DNA of 64,000 bases from Roseiflexus sp034432635. GTDB lineage: Bacteria; Chloroflexota; Chloroflexia; Chloroflexales; Roseiflexaceae. A program made the position numbers and the translations under genes. The notes beneath the pieces were generated by a model. The model did not search any database, had not been told where the DNA came from, and saw only the letters and a list, made by a program, of their open reading frames with translations. The stretch covers positions 1 through 64,000 of the forward strand of contig DAOUBK010000075.1 in assembly GCA_034432635.1 (NCBI GenBank), given 5' to 3'. This document shows, piece after piece, positions 1 through 8,835 of this stretch. The stretch's first letter is position 1. The number at the start of each line of letters is the position of its first letter.

Positions 1-934
1 GGAGATCAACCCAGAGTTCGATCCGCTCACCCGGCGCCAGCATAACGAACGGGCGGGTAAGCGGACGTTCGAGCAGACCGCCATCGGTGGCAATGACCGT
101 CAGTGGTATACCCGTATCCCAGGCCAGCTTGTAGATACGACTATTCGATCCGTTGAGGATGCGCCAGCGATAAGCGCGGGTTGCGGCGGTGATGGTCAGG
201 TCTGGTCGGCCATTGACCAGGATTCGCTCACCGAGAAACCCCATCATGCGGGTCATGGGGTCTGAGTCGTAGACGAACTGATTGTCAGCATCAAAGGTAC
301 GGTCTTGAATGACAAGTGGTAGATCGTATTCACCGGTCGGCAACCTGATTGCATCCTCGGCAGGATCGCTCACCACAAACAGTCCGGCAAGACCCATAAT
401 GACCTGTTGTGCAGTCTGGCCGTGCGGATGGGGATGAAACCAGTACGTACCGGCCCGGTCGGTGACGGTAAATTCGTAGACATAACGTTCGCCGGGGCGC
501 ACCGCCGTATGCGGATGACCATCCATCGCGGGTGGGGTATGCAGACCGTGCCAGTGAATAATCGAAGCCTGGCGGGGATCGGACAACTCATTCTCAAACG
601 TGATACGTACCTTCTGCCCGGTGCGAACACGAATAATCGGACCTAGATAACTGTCGGGAATGGGTTGTACTGCTGCCGGATCGCCGGCATGCACCTGAGC
701 CTGATATGTCCACACCCTGGTCGGCGTTCCCGACAGGATTGGCACCTCTGCGGCAACTGCGCGTATAGTCAGATCGAGATCGGGGGTAAAGGCAGGACTG
801 GGATTGGTCTGCGGTTGCGGCATTGAAGAAGAGCGCATCGGTAGGGCACACCCATTCAGAACGCCACTGCCAAAGGCGAGAGCACCTGCCCCAAACAAGC
901 GCAACAAACCCCGTCGTGTGAGTCGTGAAGGCAT
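1..934 (-). CDS. Multicopper oxidase, Tat-exported (3' end outside window)
   Basis: Oxidises a substrate outside the membrane and passes electrons to O2 or another acceptor at a type 1/2/3 copper centre. The first copper-ligand block reads IIHWHGLHTPP and the second WFHPHPHGQ, both classic for the family. The N-terminus has a twin-arginine stretch (TRRGLLRL, residues 6-13), a hydrophobic segment and Cys29 after VLNG, so export by Tat with possible lipidation is likely. I start at the ATG at 934 because GGAGGA lies 7 nt upstream; an ATG at 940 directly abuts that site. The C-terminal cupredoxin domains lie beyond base 1. A cytochrome c gene lies 53 nt upstream on the same strand, suggesting an exported electron-transfer pair. 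Laccase-like versus metal- or nitrite-oxidoreductase cannot be decided from this part. Confidence 0.9.
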   Translation of the reverse strand, partial: MPSRLTRRGLLRLFGAGALAFGSGVLNGCALPMRSSSMPQPQTNPSPAFTPDLDLTIRAVAAEVPILSGTPTRVWTYQAQVHAGDPAAVQPIPDSYLGPIIRVRTGQKVRITFENELSDPRQASIIHWHGLHTPPAMDGHPHTAVRPGERYVYEFTVTDRAGTYWFHPHPHGQTAQQVIMGLAGLFVVSDPAEDAIRLPTGEYDLPLVIQDRTFDADNQFVYDSDPMTRMMGFLGERILVNGRPDLTITAATRAYRWRILNGSNSRIYKLAWDTGIPLTVIATDGGLLERPLTRPFVMLAPGERIELWVDL

Positions 935-987
935 ATCCATTTCCTCCTGCAAGCGTGATGTGACTGAAGCGATCCTGTCGGCGACAT

Positions 988-1482
988 CTATGGCGATTGC
1001 CGGTTGATAGCTTCCTGCGCTTCCCGAATCTCGGGCGGCCAGGTGCTTTTGATATAGGCCAGAATGGCCCAGATTTGACGATCGGTGAGCTGATTGCCAA
1101 ATGCTGGCATCCCGCTGACATACTCCGGCGGGGCTACGCTCTGCCCACCATACTTCGTAATTTGAAATAAGAAAGTATCGGGGTGATGCCATGTATGTCC
1201 GGTGGCATCGTGCGGTGGCGCTGGCATCATGCCATTGGGCAGCGGTTGTTGCCAGTTGGGTTGCCCTTCGAGGTTGAGACCATGACAACTGGCGCAATAT
1301 GTTACATACAGTGATCGCCCATTGGCGATCTGAGATGCATCAGCAGTAATTGCTGTATTTCTGCCCGGTTGGCTCGTGATCAAACTGGCAATCAGGATGC
1401 CTGTCAGTCCTAGCCCGACGACGATCACGCCAATTGCACGTTGCGATAACCGATGTTGATGATGACGAATGCGATGTCCCAT
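988..1482 (-). CDS. Membrane-anchored cytochrome c, class I
   Basis: Single-haem electron carrier on the outer face of the membrane. The haem site is CASCH, and the distal ligand is probably the Met of SGMPAFGNQL followed by the usual C-terminal helix (DRQIWAILAYIKSTWPPE). A single hydrophobic segment (AIGVIVVGLGLTGILIASLI) near the N-terminus anchors it. The ATG at 1482 is preferred because GAGGGA lies about 5 nt upstream; an in-frame ATG at 1494 has no such site. It precedes the multicopper oxidase by 53 nt on the same strand, so it may deliver electrons to or from that enzyme (inference). The His-rich stretch just after the start (HRIRHHQHR) may be cytoplasmic. Confidence 0.88.
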   Translation of the reverse strand: MGHRIRHHQHRLSQRAIGVIVVGLGLTGILIASLITSQPGRNTAITADASQIANGRSLYVTYCASCHGLNLEGQPNWQQPLPNGMMPAPPHDATGHTWHHPDTFLFQITKYGGQSVAPPEYVSGMPAFGNQLTDRQIWAILAYIKSTWPPEIREAQEAINRQSP

Positions 1483-1494
1483 GGAGTCCCTCAT

Positions 1495-2169
1495 CTGATA
1501 GCAGATCGTATAGTGCGCATCGATTGTCCTCATGCACGATCATACTATGACGCTTCGCCGGTGGTGTGAGCAGGAAGCGACAGCAGCGTCTCAGGCATGC
1601 TTGCTACCGATCTGCCTTCTTCAGAAGCGCTGCGTCTATCACCGTATTCAGTGTAGCGCTTCCGGCTCAAGCATGGGTAAAGGGTGGCTCAAGATTTGTT
1701 CAAGAAATGGGTTGGCACTGCTCCTGCCTGCCGGGCGATCTGGTGTACATCGTCAAATCCAAGAGGCGGCGGGTAATGTGTTTTCATGGTTGCCAGTTCC
1801 GCCCATTCGCGTCGCTGACGCTCAACGCCACGTCCACATCTGGCAGCAGGAATGGCTTTAGAGCCTATTATGCACGTTCCTTTCTGATGGAAGCGGCATC
1901 GACTGATCACAGTCACACTGCACCGTGCGTTCCAGGCACGCGGGCGTCTGGCTCCAGCATTCACCGCAGTGCGCTGTGCTGCCGCGAATCGCAGCGCCAG
2001 AGGGTGTCGAGGAAACGGGGAAGGGCAACACATGCGTCGCCCCTTGCCGATACGCGCCAGGACAAACCGATGCGCGCGTGATTGGCAGCGCAGGTCAGCA
2101 CGGCGTCCGCACGTCAGTGGATGCGACCCGTGCATGCCGGTGTGCGCGATCCGCGTGGAGAGGCGAAAC
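1495..2169. other. Intergenic region without a supportable gene
   Basis: About 675 bases between the cytochrome gene and the TPR operon. Several reading frames stay open on both strands, but none has a family I recognise or a convincing ribosome-binding site. It could hold a decayed gene. Confidence 0.4.
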
Positions 2170-2200
2170 GGGCAGGCGTAGGCAGCGCCTTCGCCTGCCC
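2170..2200. repeat. 31-nt palindromic element, copy 1 (likely terminator)
   Basis: Arms GGGCAGGCG and CGCCTGCCC, with inner AGGC/GCCT around the loop AGC, form a hairpin with one T-T mismatch. It lies 46 nt past the stop of the minus-strand TPR gene, so it may end the holB-TPR transcript. It is homologous to the element at 50330-50360: same length and 24 of 31 positions identical. Confidence 0.7.
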
Positions 2201-2245
2201 CGCCCGGCGGATGATCCGGTCAGGCGCCACAGTCCATAACAGTCT

Positions 2246-2881
2246 CTAAGAGCGCCTATCGAGCCTCCAAACTTCTGCTGCTGCAACCTGATCGCCAGCC
2301 TGCTCGAATGCCTGTCCACTCAATGAGAAACAGGTTCTGGCTTGATCATGCTCATCCAGAGCGGTATAGATTTCTCCCAAACCGCGATAAGCGCATCCCA
2401 GACACATGGCATCGTTTGCCTGCTGTGCCATCTCCAGCGAACGGTACATTATGGTTAGAGCCTCTGCTGTATCTCCCAATTTCAGAAGAATATATCCCCG
2501 CTCATAGAGATTCGCCGCAAAGCCGGCTGAGTCGTCTGGGAGGTGCAATGAACGAAAATCATATTCTTTCTGAAACATAGACAGGGCTTCGCAGAAATTG
2601 CCCGCCATTCGCTCGACAACTCCCTGTTGATGTAAAACGATAGCCTGCCATCGGAGATCGTGCGCATCCTGCACGACACGATACAGATTCGTATATATCT
2701 CGCGCGCCTGATCGAATTTGTTCTGGAAGCAGCAGGTGAATGCCAGTCCGTGGGCTGCCTGTCTATATTGCTCATACTGGGAGACCGGATATTTCTCCAA
2801 AGCCAGTGCGTATAAGCGCTCGGCTTCGTCGTACCTGCCGCTATCGAAGGCGAGAAAAGCCTGGTGAAACAAAGGGTCCAT
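2246..2881 (-). CDS. TPR-repeat protein
   Basis: Soluble protein of about 211 residues made of tetratricopeptide-like helical pairs. The hydrophobic pattern repeats about every 34-40 residues, for example FDSGRYDEAERLYALALEKYP, FQNKFDQAREIYTNLYR and ALDEHDQARTCFSLSGQAF. Such proteins act as protein-interaction scaffolds; the partner here is unknown. I start at the ATG at 2881 (MDPLFHQAF), 32 nt past the stop of the DNA polymerase delta' gene. The frame is open further upstream, but that would overlap holB and adds no TPR sequence. A GTG a few codons upstream is an alternative start. It probably shares a transcript with holB and ends at the hairpin at 2170-2200. Confidence 0.75.
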   Translation of the reverse strand: MDPLFHQAFLAFDSGRYDEAERLYALALEKYPVSQYEQYRQAAHGLAFTCCFQNKFDQAREIYTNLYRVVQDAHDLRWQAIVLHQQGVVERMAGNFCEALSMFQKEYDFRSLHLPDDSAGFAANLYERGYILLKLGDTAEALTIMYRSLEMAQQANDAMCLGCAYRGLGEIYTALDEHDQARTCFSLSGQAFEQAGDQVAAAEVWRLDRRS

Positions 2882-2912
2882 TGCAGGAACAACCACAGTG
2901 TCTATATGTCTA

Positions 2913-3965
2913 TCACGCTGCCCGACGTTCCGGCATCGACAGCAGGACGCCTTCGAGGGCAAGTTGTGGGTTGACATTATCGCGCAGGCGCTGAACCGCC
3001 AGGGTAATGCCTGCAACAAAGGCATGCAGGTCGGAAAGGGCATACCGCGCCGCGGCTGCATCCAGTTCGGTGCGTCGGTCGATGTGTACCACCGCCTGCG
3101 GGCAGCCGGCAGCCGTCAACAGTACATCGCGCCACCAACTCTGCCACAATTCGAGCGTCTCAAAGACTGCCGCCTGATCGCCGGCGCGATAAGCTTTCGC
3201 CATTTCTTCCGCCCAGCGGAGACGGGCGGCCAGAGGTCGGTTGGTGAGTGCCAGGAGTTCATCGAGCCGCTCCTGCCGTGCTGTCAGGTCGTCCGGCGAT
3301 TCGATCATGCGCAGCGCCCATCCGATCCGTCCACCACTCCACGCCGCCAGCAGTTCGGCGTCATCGGCGGCAAGGTTGAACCGCTGACGAAGCGCCGCAG
3401 CCACCTGCTCACGTGGCAATGGACGCAGGCGTAGCACCTGACAGCGTGATACAACCGTTGGCAACAGTGTGCCAGCCGTGTGCGCCACCAGAATGAGCGT
3501 TGCATACGGTGGCGGTTCTTCCAGTGTCTTCAGCATCGCATTCGACGCCGCCTCGCTCAGTTTTTCGGCATCGTGAAGAATAAAAACACGCCGTCGTCCT
3601 TCGTAGGGTTTCAGCATCATGTCGCGCTGCCATTCGCGCACTGTGTCGATCTTGAGCTCTTTCTGGCGGGCTGCTTCATCAGCCTTTGATCCCGCAGCCT
3701 GCGTCGTCATCCCTGCTAGACGTACATCCGGATGATTGCCACGTTCGATCCGCCGACACGAGCGACAATGCAGACATGGATCGGTTTCACCCCGCTCGCA
3801 GTTGAGCGCCTGAGCTAGGCGCAACGCCAGCAATGCCTTCCCGATCCCCTCGGGTCCACCGATGAGACAGGCGTGCGCAATACGGTTTCCGGCTATCGAG
3901 CGTCGCAGGAATTCGACTGCCCATTCATGCCCGATGATACCCCAGTTCTCCGGTTGTGCAGTCAC
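2913..3965 (-). CDS. holB: DNA polymerase III, delta' subunit
   Basis: Part of the clamp-loader complex that opens the sliding clamp on primed DNA. The AAA+ P-loop reads GGPEGIGKALLALRLA near residue 37, and a zinc-binding cluster follows (CERGETDPCLHCRSC). The Walker B and sensor segments resemble HolB/DnaX (RVFILHDAEKLSEAASNAMLKTLEEPP). At 350 residues it is the usual length. The N-terminal phrase WGIIGHEWAVEFLRRSIAGNRIAHACLI is the standard HolB opening. The TPR gene lies just downstream on the same strand. A receiver-domain gene starts divergently about 80 nt away. Confidence 0.93.
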   Translation of the reverse strand: MTAQPENWGIIGHEWAVEFLRRSIAGNRIAHACLIGGPEGIGKALLALRLAQALNCERGETDPCLHCRSCRRIERGNHPDVRLAGMTTQAAGSKADEAARQKELKIDTVREWQRDMMLKPYEGRRRVFILHDAEKLSEAASNAMLKTLEEPPPYATLILVAHTAGTLLPTVVSRCQVLRLRPLPREQVAAALRQRFNLAADDAELLAAWSGGRIGWALRMIESPDDLTARQERLDELLALTNRPLAARLRWAEEMAKAYRAGDQAAVFETLELWQSWWRDVLLTAAGCPQAVVHIDRRTELDAAAARYALSDLHAFVAGITLAVQRLRDNVNPQLALEGVLLSMPERRAA

Positions 3966-4045
3966 GTTGAGACCACCCGTATCTTTTTGTTGTTCGAGTC
4001 GATTATCATTCTGCAGAAACGTTGTGATCCGCAGAGGTGTGTATA

Positions 4046-4426
4046 GTGCGCTCCATCATTCTGATCATCGACGACGAACCGGAGCACCGCGATATTCTTG
4101 CCCGACTGCTGCGATCATGTGGGTACGATGTCATCGAAGCAACCCCTTCCAACGCATGCGACCTGGCTTCTATCCGACGCCCCCATCTGATCCTCTGTTC
4201 GCTCTCTCTCCCGGGTCAATTTCTCTGGGAGACGGTGCGACAACTGCATGCCCTCGCCGGACTGACGGCGGTTCCCGTGCTTGGCTCGACTGCCTACACC
4301 ACGCTCATCAAGCGTTCGTGGGCGCAGGCGATTGGTTGCATCGATTGCGTTGAAAAGCCCTTCGATCTGGACTGGCTAGTTGAGCGTGTGACCATCCTGC
4401 TGCCGGTTGCGCCGATGACCGCATAG
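4046..4426 (+). CDS. Atypical receiver-domain protein lacking the phospho-Asp
   Basis: Stand-alone receiver domain of 126 residues. The acidic pair (IIDDEPEH, D9/D10) and the conserved Lys (VEKPFD) are present. At the position of the phospho-acceptor the sequence reads LILCSLSLPG, so Asp is replaced by Ser52, and the preceding PD is PH. Such pseudo-receivers usually signal by protein contact rather than phosphotransfer (family knowledge). The GTG at 4046 is chosen because AGAGG lies 8 nt upstream; a GTG at 4037 overlaps that site. No kinase is adjacent. It lies divergently from holB and convergently with the fabF-like gene. Confidence 0.82.
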   Translation: MRSIILIIDDEPEHRDILARLLRSCGYDVIEATPSNACDLASIRRPHLILCSLSLPGQFLWETVRQLHALAGLTAVPVLGSTAYTTLIKRSWAQAIGCIDCVEKPFDLDWLVERVTILLPVAPMTA

Positions 4427-4467
4427 CGCTGTGACCGGTGCTGTGCTCTGCGGGCAGATCGTAGGTC

Positions 4468-5907
4468 TCACTGGATATAATCTGCACGCTGCAACACCAG
4501 AACACTGTTGATACCGCCGAAACCGAACGAATTCGACATTGCGATTCGGATGGCTGCGGGCCGCCCGTGCTGTGGAACATAATCAAGGTCGCACTGCGGG
4601 TCGGGACTCGTCAGGTTGATCGTTGGCGGAATGAATTGATGCTGCATCGCAAGAATGGTTGCTGCTGCTTCCACCACACCGGCGGCGCTGGTCAGATGCC
4701 CGATCATCGACTTGGTGGCGCTGATCGGCACGCTGGAGGCATACTCGCCGAAAGCTGCCTTGATCGCCAGCGTTTCGGCAACGTCGCCCGTCGGCGTGCC
4801 GGTGGCGTGTGCATTGATGTAATCGACCTGCTGCGGCGTGATCCGCGCCCGCGCCATGGCGCGCACGATTGCGCGCGCTGCACCATCGCCATCTGGGTGT
4901 GGCGCCGTCACGTGGTGCGCATCACAGGTGGACGCATAGCCGATAATCTCGGCATAGACGCGGGCGCCACGTCGTCGTGCGTGCGCAAGCGATTCGAGCA
5001 CCAGCACGCCTGCCCCCTCGCCGAGTACGAAACCATCGCGTTCGGCATCGAACGGGCGGGACGCTCCAGCCGGGTCGTGGTTGCGTGTCGAGAGCGCACG
5101 AATCGCACCAAAACTGGCAAGGGTCAGGCGGCAGATCGGCGCTTCGGTTCCGCCTGCCAGCATCACCGTTGCATTACCGCGCCGAATGACTTCCGCCGCT
5201 TCGCCGATTGCCTGCGCACTGGCAGCGCAGGCAGTAGCGATGGTCGTGTTGTATCCCATCAATCCAAGGTGAATGGCGACCTGGCACGACGGCATGTTGG
5301 GCAGGGCGCTGGTGATGTAGAACGGGCTGATCCGCGATGCGCCACGCTCGAAGAGGATCTTTGCCGCGGCTTCGGTGTCGGGTGGCGACGTGCTGCCACA
5401 GGCAATCAATGCGCCGGTATCGTACCGGTTGCTCGCGTCGATCGTGAGCCGGGCGTCGTCGAGCGCCATACGCGCCGCAGCGATGGCAAACTGCGTTCCA
5501 CGTGAGACGCGCCGCGCTTCTTTTGCGTCCATGTAATCGCGCGCATCGAAATTGCGCACCTCAGCGGCGATTGTGGTGGCGGCGTCACCCGGATCGCACA
5601 GCGTGATCGGACCCACGCCGCTGCGTCCTTTTGCTAGCCCCTGCCAGAACGTCCTCAGGTCGTTGCCAAGCGGTGTAACTACCCCAATACCGGTAACAAC
5701 CACGCGACTGTCTTCGTCTCCTCGATCGATCAGTGCCGGTTGCGGTTGCAGCATTGGCTCGTTCTCGAAAACCTCCGCCAGCAACTGATCTACACGCAGC
5801 GCAAGCGTTTCGGGATCGGTAATCGTTGCACTTGCAGTCAATACTGCCAGAATGCGTTCCCGCACCTGCGCGCGACGTGACGACGCATTGTGAGAGACAG
5901 GCGACAT
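4468..5907 (-). CDS. fabF: Beta-ketoacyl-ACP synthase II with N-terminal extension
   Basis: Condenses acyl-ACP with malonyl-ACP in fatty acid or polyketide-type chain elongation. The Cys-His-His triad is visible: Cys227 in TACAASAQAIG, His367 in NAHATGTPTGD and His404 in SMIGHL. KAS II enzymes begin at about the VVVTGIGVVTPLG motif, which here is at residue 69, so there is an extra segment of about 65 residues (RAQVRERILAVLTA...) of predicted helices with no carrier-protein serine that I can see. The start has GAGAGGAG 9 nt upstream, so the extension looks real. A second, normal-length fabF is at 62211. It lies 40 nt downstream of uppP on the same strand. Confidence 0.9.
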   Translation of the reverse strand: MSPVSHNASSRRAQVRERILAVLTASATITDPETLALRVDQLLAEVFENEPMLQPQPALIDRGDEDSRVVVTGIGVVTPLGNDLRTFWQGLAKGRSGVGPITLCDPGDAATTIAAEVRNFDARDYMDAKEARRVSRGTQFAIAAARMALDDARLTIDASNRYDTGALIACGSTSPPDTEAAAKILFERGASRISPFYITSALPNMPSCQVAIHLGLMGYNTTIATACAASAQAIGEAAEVIRRGNATVMLAGGTEAPICRLTLASFGAIRALSTRNHDPAGASRPFDAERDGFVLGEGAGVLVLESLAHARRRGARVYAEIIGYASTCDAHHVTAPHPDGDGAARAIVRAMARARITPQQVDYINAHATGTPTGDVAETLAIKAAFGEYASSVPISATKSMIGHLTSAAGVVEAAATILAMQHQFIPPTINLTSPDPQCDLDYVPQHGRPAAIRIAMSNSFGFGGINSVLVLQRADYIQ

Positions 5908-5947
5908 TGCGCTCGCTCCTCTCTGTAATCAGTGAAACAAAACAGCA

Positions 5948-6868
5948 TTATAATAGTCCTGCAGCGACAAGCGCCAGCACAACCGATCCGGCGATGATCC
6001 GATAGATGCCAAACGCCACAAAACTGTGATTGGCGACATAACGTAGCAACCAGTCAATGCTCAACCACGCCACAATCAGCGAGACCACCAGCCCCAGAAA
6101 GAGTCGTCCCGCATCATTCGGCGTCACCTGCTCCAGGCTGCTCAGCAGATCGACGACCGTTGCCGCGCCAAGCGTTGGAATCGCCAGATAGAACGAAAAC
6201 GTCGTCGCTGCTCGCCGGTCGAGACCGACAACCATTCCGCCGATGATCGACGCTGCCGAACGCGAGACCCCCGGCGTCAGCGCCAGAACCTGGGCAATAC
6301 CGATGCCGAGCGCCTGGCGGAGTGACAACCGGGTGGCGTCGTAGACGGTCACAGTGCGCTGAGGCAATCGCTCGACGATAATCAGGACGATGCCGCCGAC
6401 AATCAGGGCGACGCCGATCACCGCCGGCGAAAAGAGCACTGCCTTGATCCATCCATGGAGCGCAAGTCCGACGATGGCTGCGGGAAGGAATGCAACACCG
6501 ATTGCAATCCAGAAGCGTCGTGTGTGCGGATCGCGCGGCGCCATCCGCGCCTGCTGGATCAGGTCGGACGCATAGTATCCCACAACTGCCAGAACTGCAC
6601 CGAGCTGGATGAAAATCTCGAAGGTTCCTCCCAGGCTCCCCGCGAAACTCAGCAGATTCGACACGATTAGCAGATGACCCGTCGATGAGATCGGCAGAAA
6701 CTCGGTCAATCCCTCGACGATACCCAGCACAGCAGCCTTCCACCAGTCGCTGGCGGTCGGAACCGCGATCAGCAGTGCGATTCCGAGCAGTGCCAGAGCA
6801 ACCGTCGCCAGCACGGCAGTTTTGCGTGAACGCGCGTGATCGACCTGAGCAAGTTCAGAAGATTGCAT
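5948..6868 (-). CDS. uppP: Undecaprenyl-diphosphatase
   Basis: Integral membrane enzyme that removes a phosphate from undecaprenyl diphosphate so the lipid carrier can be reused for cell-wall precursors; also called BacA. The family signature GIVEGLTEFLPISSTGHL is present near residue 50, and the second motif PGVSRSAASIIGGM near residue 200. Eight or so membrane segments are evident over 306 residues, slightly longer than usual because of about 40 N-terminal residues. The fabF-like gene follows after 40 nt on the same strand. Loss of wall-lipid recycling would be expected to affect bacitracin sensitivity (family knowledge). Confidence 0.95.
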   Translation of the reverse strand: MQSSELAQVDHARSRKTAVLATVALALLGIALLIAVPTASDWWKAAVLGIVEGLTEFLPISSTGHLLIVSNLLSFAGSLGGTFEIFIQLGAVLAVVGYYASDLIQQARMAPRDPHTRRFWIAIGVAFLPAAIVGLALHGWIKAVLFSPAVIGVALIVGGIVLIIVERLPQRTVTVYDATRLSLRQALGIGIAQVLALTPGVSRSAASIIGGMVVGLDRRAATTFSFYLAIPTLGAATVVDLLSSLEQVTPNDAGRLFLGLVVSLIVAWLSIDWLLRYVANHSFVAFGIYRIIAGSVVLALVAAGLL

Positions 6869-7138
6869 GCATCATTCGCTTTCCGATTTGTGATGTTTGA
6901 CCTCGCAATCAACCGGTATTGGTGCAACCGTGTGTATCGGTATGTACCTGTGCATTATACCAGACGCAGTGGAACGTTCGAGACCGGCAGAGTCACGCGG
7001 CGCATCTGGGTGATATGGTATTGATCTTTGTGCAGCATAATGGCGTTTGGCGCCTGTCTTGTACCACTGTGGAAATCAGAGATTGTACGGAAAGACGGAA
7101 AAGATATGCTATTTGAGTGGATAGAGCCGAAAATCTGC
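6869..7138. other. Divergent intergenic region
   Basis: A-T-richer spacer between uppP (minus) and the AT-hook gene (plus). ATTATA at 6954-6959 gives a TATAAT on the minus strand that could be the -10 of uppP, though I find no good -35 for it. No gene seen. Confidence 0.45.
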
Positions 7139-7167
7139 TTGCATAGAATAAAAGAGTGGTATACAAT
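7139..7167 (+). promoter_or_regulatory. Predicted sigma-70-type promoter
   Basis: TTGCAT (7139-7144), a 17-bp spacer, and TACAAT (7162-7167). It would give a leader of about 95 nt before the ATG at 7270. Confidence 0.55.
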
Positions 7168-7269
7168 AGTTGAAGAAGCCGTCCGTTCTCAATCTTCCTC
7201 TTGATCGCTTCTTATTCGACTGTCAGGGGTTTCATTCACAGTCTGGCAGAACTATGAAAGGATGTTGCT

Positions 7270-7641
7270 ATGCCTAGGGTTCGCAAACTCACAAAGGAAG
7301 AGATACTCGTCCTCGAAAACAAAGGTAAGGGCATGAGAGCGCTGATCGCAGCAGAGTATGATCAATTTCTGGAAGGCTATACCATCGGCGATTACGGTGA
7401 GGTGGAGCTTGAACCGGACGACAGGCGCACGACAATCCGCAATCGCCTGCGCACCGCCGCAAGGCGTCGGGGATTCGATATTCTCTTCTTCCGCACGCGC
7501 GGATCGACAATTCCGTTCAAAATTGTGGAACTTACGCCGGAGATACTCGAATCACCGGCTTCTGTCGTATCTTCAACCAACTCGGCATCGGAAGAACTGC
7601 CACGGCGAAGACCGGGACGACCGCGCAAGCAACCGCTGTAG
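7270..7641 (+). CDS. Small protein with C-terminal AT-hook
   Basis: A 123-residue protein of unknown family. The last residues carry RRRPGRPRK (112-120), a textbook AT-hook with the GRP core, which binds the minor groove of AT-rich DNA. The body (residues 1-90) begins with basic and acidic helices (KLTKEEILVLENKGKG) and has a basic stretch TIRNRLRTAARRRGFDILFF; a Ser/Thr/Glu-rich linker of about 20 residues joins it to the hook. AAAGGA precedes the ATG by 7 nt. A good promoter lies 95 nt upstream, so it is a monocistronic unit facing the phospholipase D gene. It may be a nucleoid-associated or regulatory protein, but this rests on the hook alone. Confidence 0.72.
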   Translation: MPRVRKLTKEEILVLENKGKGMRALIAAEYDQFLEGYTIGDYGEVELEPDDRRTTIRNRLRTAARRRGFDILFFRTRGSTIPFKIVELTPEILESPASVVSSTNSASEELPRRRPGRPRKQPL

Positions 7642-7653
7642 TGAGCCACGGTG

Positions 7654-8835
7654 TCAGTTGCAGCGCATCGGTTCAGTTGCCTGACGCTCGATACGTGCGT
7701 ATTCTTCGAGAAAAAGCCTGGCAATCGCCGTACTGTGGATGATTGCCAGGTTTTCGTCATTTGTGTTTTCCGCGTTGTCGGTGAAGTTGTATGAACCGGT
7801 GATCACGATGCGGTTGTCGATGATTATCACCTTGTGGTGCATGATGTAGCAGTTGCCATCTTCTTGGACGTCAATTCCCCGATTGCGCAGAAGTGCGAAG
7901 ACTGACCCTGTTCCTCCGGCGTTGCGTTTTTCGATGATCCCCTCGACATGGACGCCGCGTGCAGCTGCATCGATCAATGCGTCTGCGATCGGCGCCGAGG
8001 TGAATGAAAATGCCATGAAGACGAGCGTACTGCGGCTTTGTTCGATCTGTTCGAGAAGAAATTGTAGCGCTTTGTCTTGTGGTGAGAAGTAGACTTCGAT
8101 TGTTCCGTCGTCGATACGGGCTGCGGAGCGCAGCACATCGATGTGTTTGGCGGTTCCGAAGGCGCCGGCGTGCATCTGCTCGAATTCGCGGCGGTAAGCG
8201 GCGGCGATCTGCCGGCTCTTGATGCGGATCGTGTTGTTGTTGTTGCGGAATGTGCAGTTTTCGGTTAGATTCCACGAGCCGGTCCATACAATGGTATCGT
8301 CGATCACAACGAACTTGTTGTGCATAAACGGCGCTCGCCGGTCGAACGTGACCGGAACCCGTCGGTCTTGCAGGCGCCCGGTGAGCATTGCAACCGCCGG
8401 ATCAACGAGGTTCTCGTTGTCGATGACCGCGCGCACCGCAACGCCGCGACGCCTGGCCTGGATCAGTGCATCGACCAGTTGTGGCAGGTCGAGGTCGAAG
8501 GCAGCCATATCAACCGATGTGCGAGCGTGGGCGATGTCATCGATAAGCCCGCGTAGCACTGGCGACTCGGCGCGTCGGTTGGGAGCGTCCAGGTAGCGTA
8601 ACGTCGGGGTGGTGAAGAAAACCCGCACCTGCTCTGTGGTGTCCTGAGCGCCCGGTGACGGCGGTATGACAGGGGGGGATGCCGTCAGGACGTAGCCAAC
8701 CGACAGAATCAGCAGCGCCAGAAGGACCTGCCATAACGCAACACGTTTCCTTGGCCGTCTCTCAACCTCGAAGGATTGGGCGCTGGCGGGTGTTGCGCCG
8801 CATTGGTTACGTGTTTCGTTGCGACCGCAGAACAT
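7654..8835 (-). CDS. Membrane-anchored phospholipase D-like protein
   Basis: Two HKD catalytic motifs typical of the PLD superfamily are present: HNKFVVIDDTIVWTGSWN (His172) and HHKVIIIDNRIVITGSYNFT (His334), each ending with the expected GS/N residues. A hydrophobic segment at about residues 31-50 anchors the protein, with the catalytic part outside the cell or membrane-facing. PLD members of this kind include phospholipases, cardiolipin synthases and Nuc-type nucleases; the simple two-motif layout without a cardiolipin-synthase TM pair favours a nuclease or phospholipase, but the substrate is not known. The ATG at 8835 has GGAGG 4 nt upstream; the frame extends further upstream without a site. 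393 residues. Confidence 0.87.
   Translation of the reverse strand: MFCGRNETRNQCGATPASAQSFEVERRPRKRVALWQVLLALLILSVGYVLTASPPVIPPSPGAQDTTEQVRVFFTTPTLRYLDAPNRRAESPVLRGLIDDIAHARTSVDMAAFDLDLPQLVDALIQARRRGVAVRAVIDNENLVDPAVAMLTGRLQDRRVPVTFDRRAPFMHNKFVVIDDTIVWTGSWNLTENCTFRNNNNTIRIKSRQIAAAYRREFEQMHAGAFGTAKHIDVLRSAARIDDGTIEVYFSPQDKALQFLLEQIEQSRSTLVFMAFSFTSAPIADALIDAAARGVHVEGIIEKRNAGGTGSVFALLRNRGIDVQEDGNCYIMHHKVIIIDNRIVITGSYNFTDNAENTNDENLAIIHSTAIARLFLEEYARIERQATEPMRCN

Noticed and set aside
1566..2081. 171-codon plus-strand frame upstream of the TPR operon
   Set aside because: Cys/Arg/Ser-rich, no family, no ribosome-binding site; overlapping minus frame is equally unconvincing.
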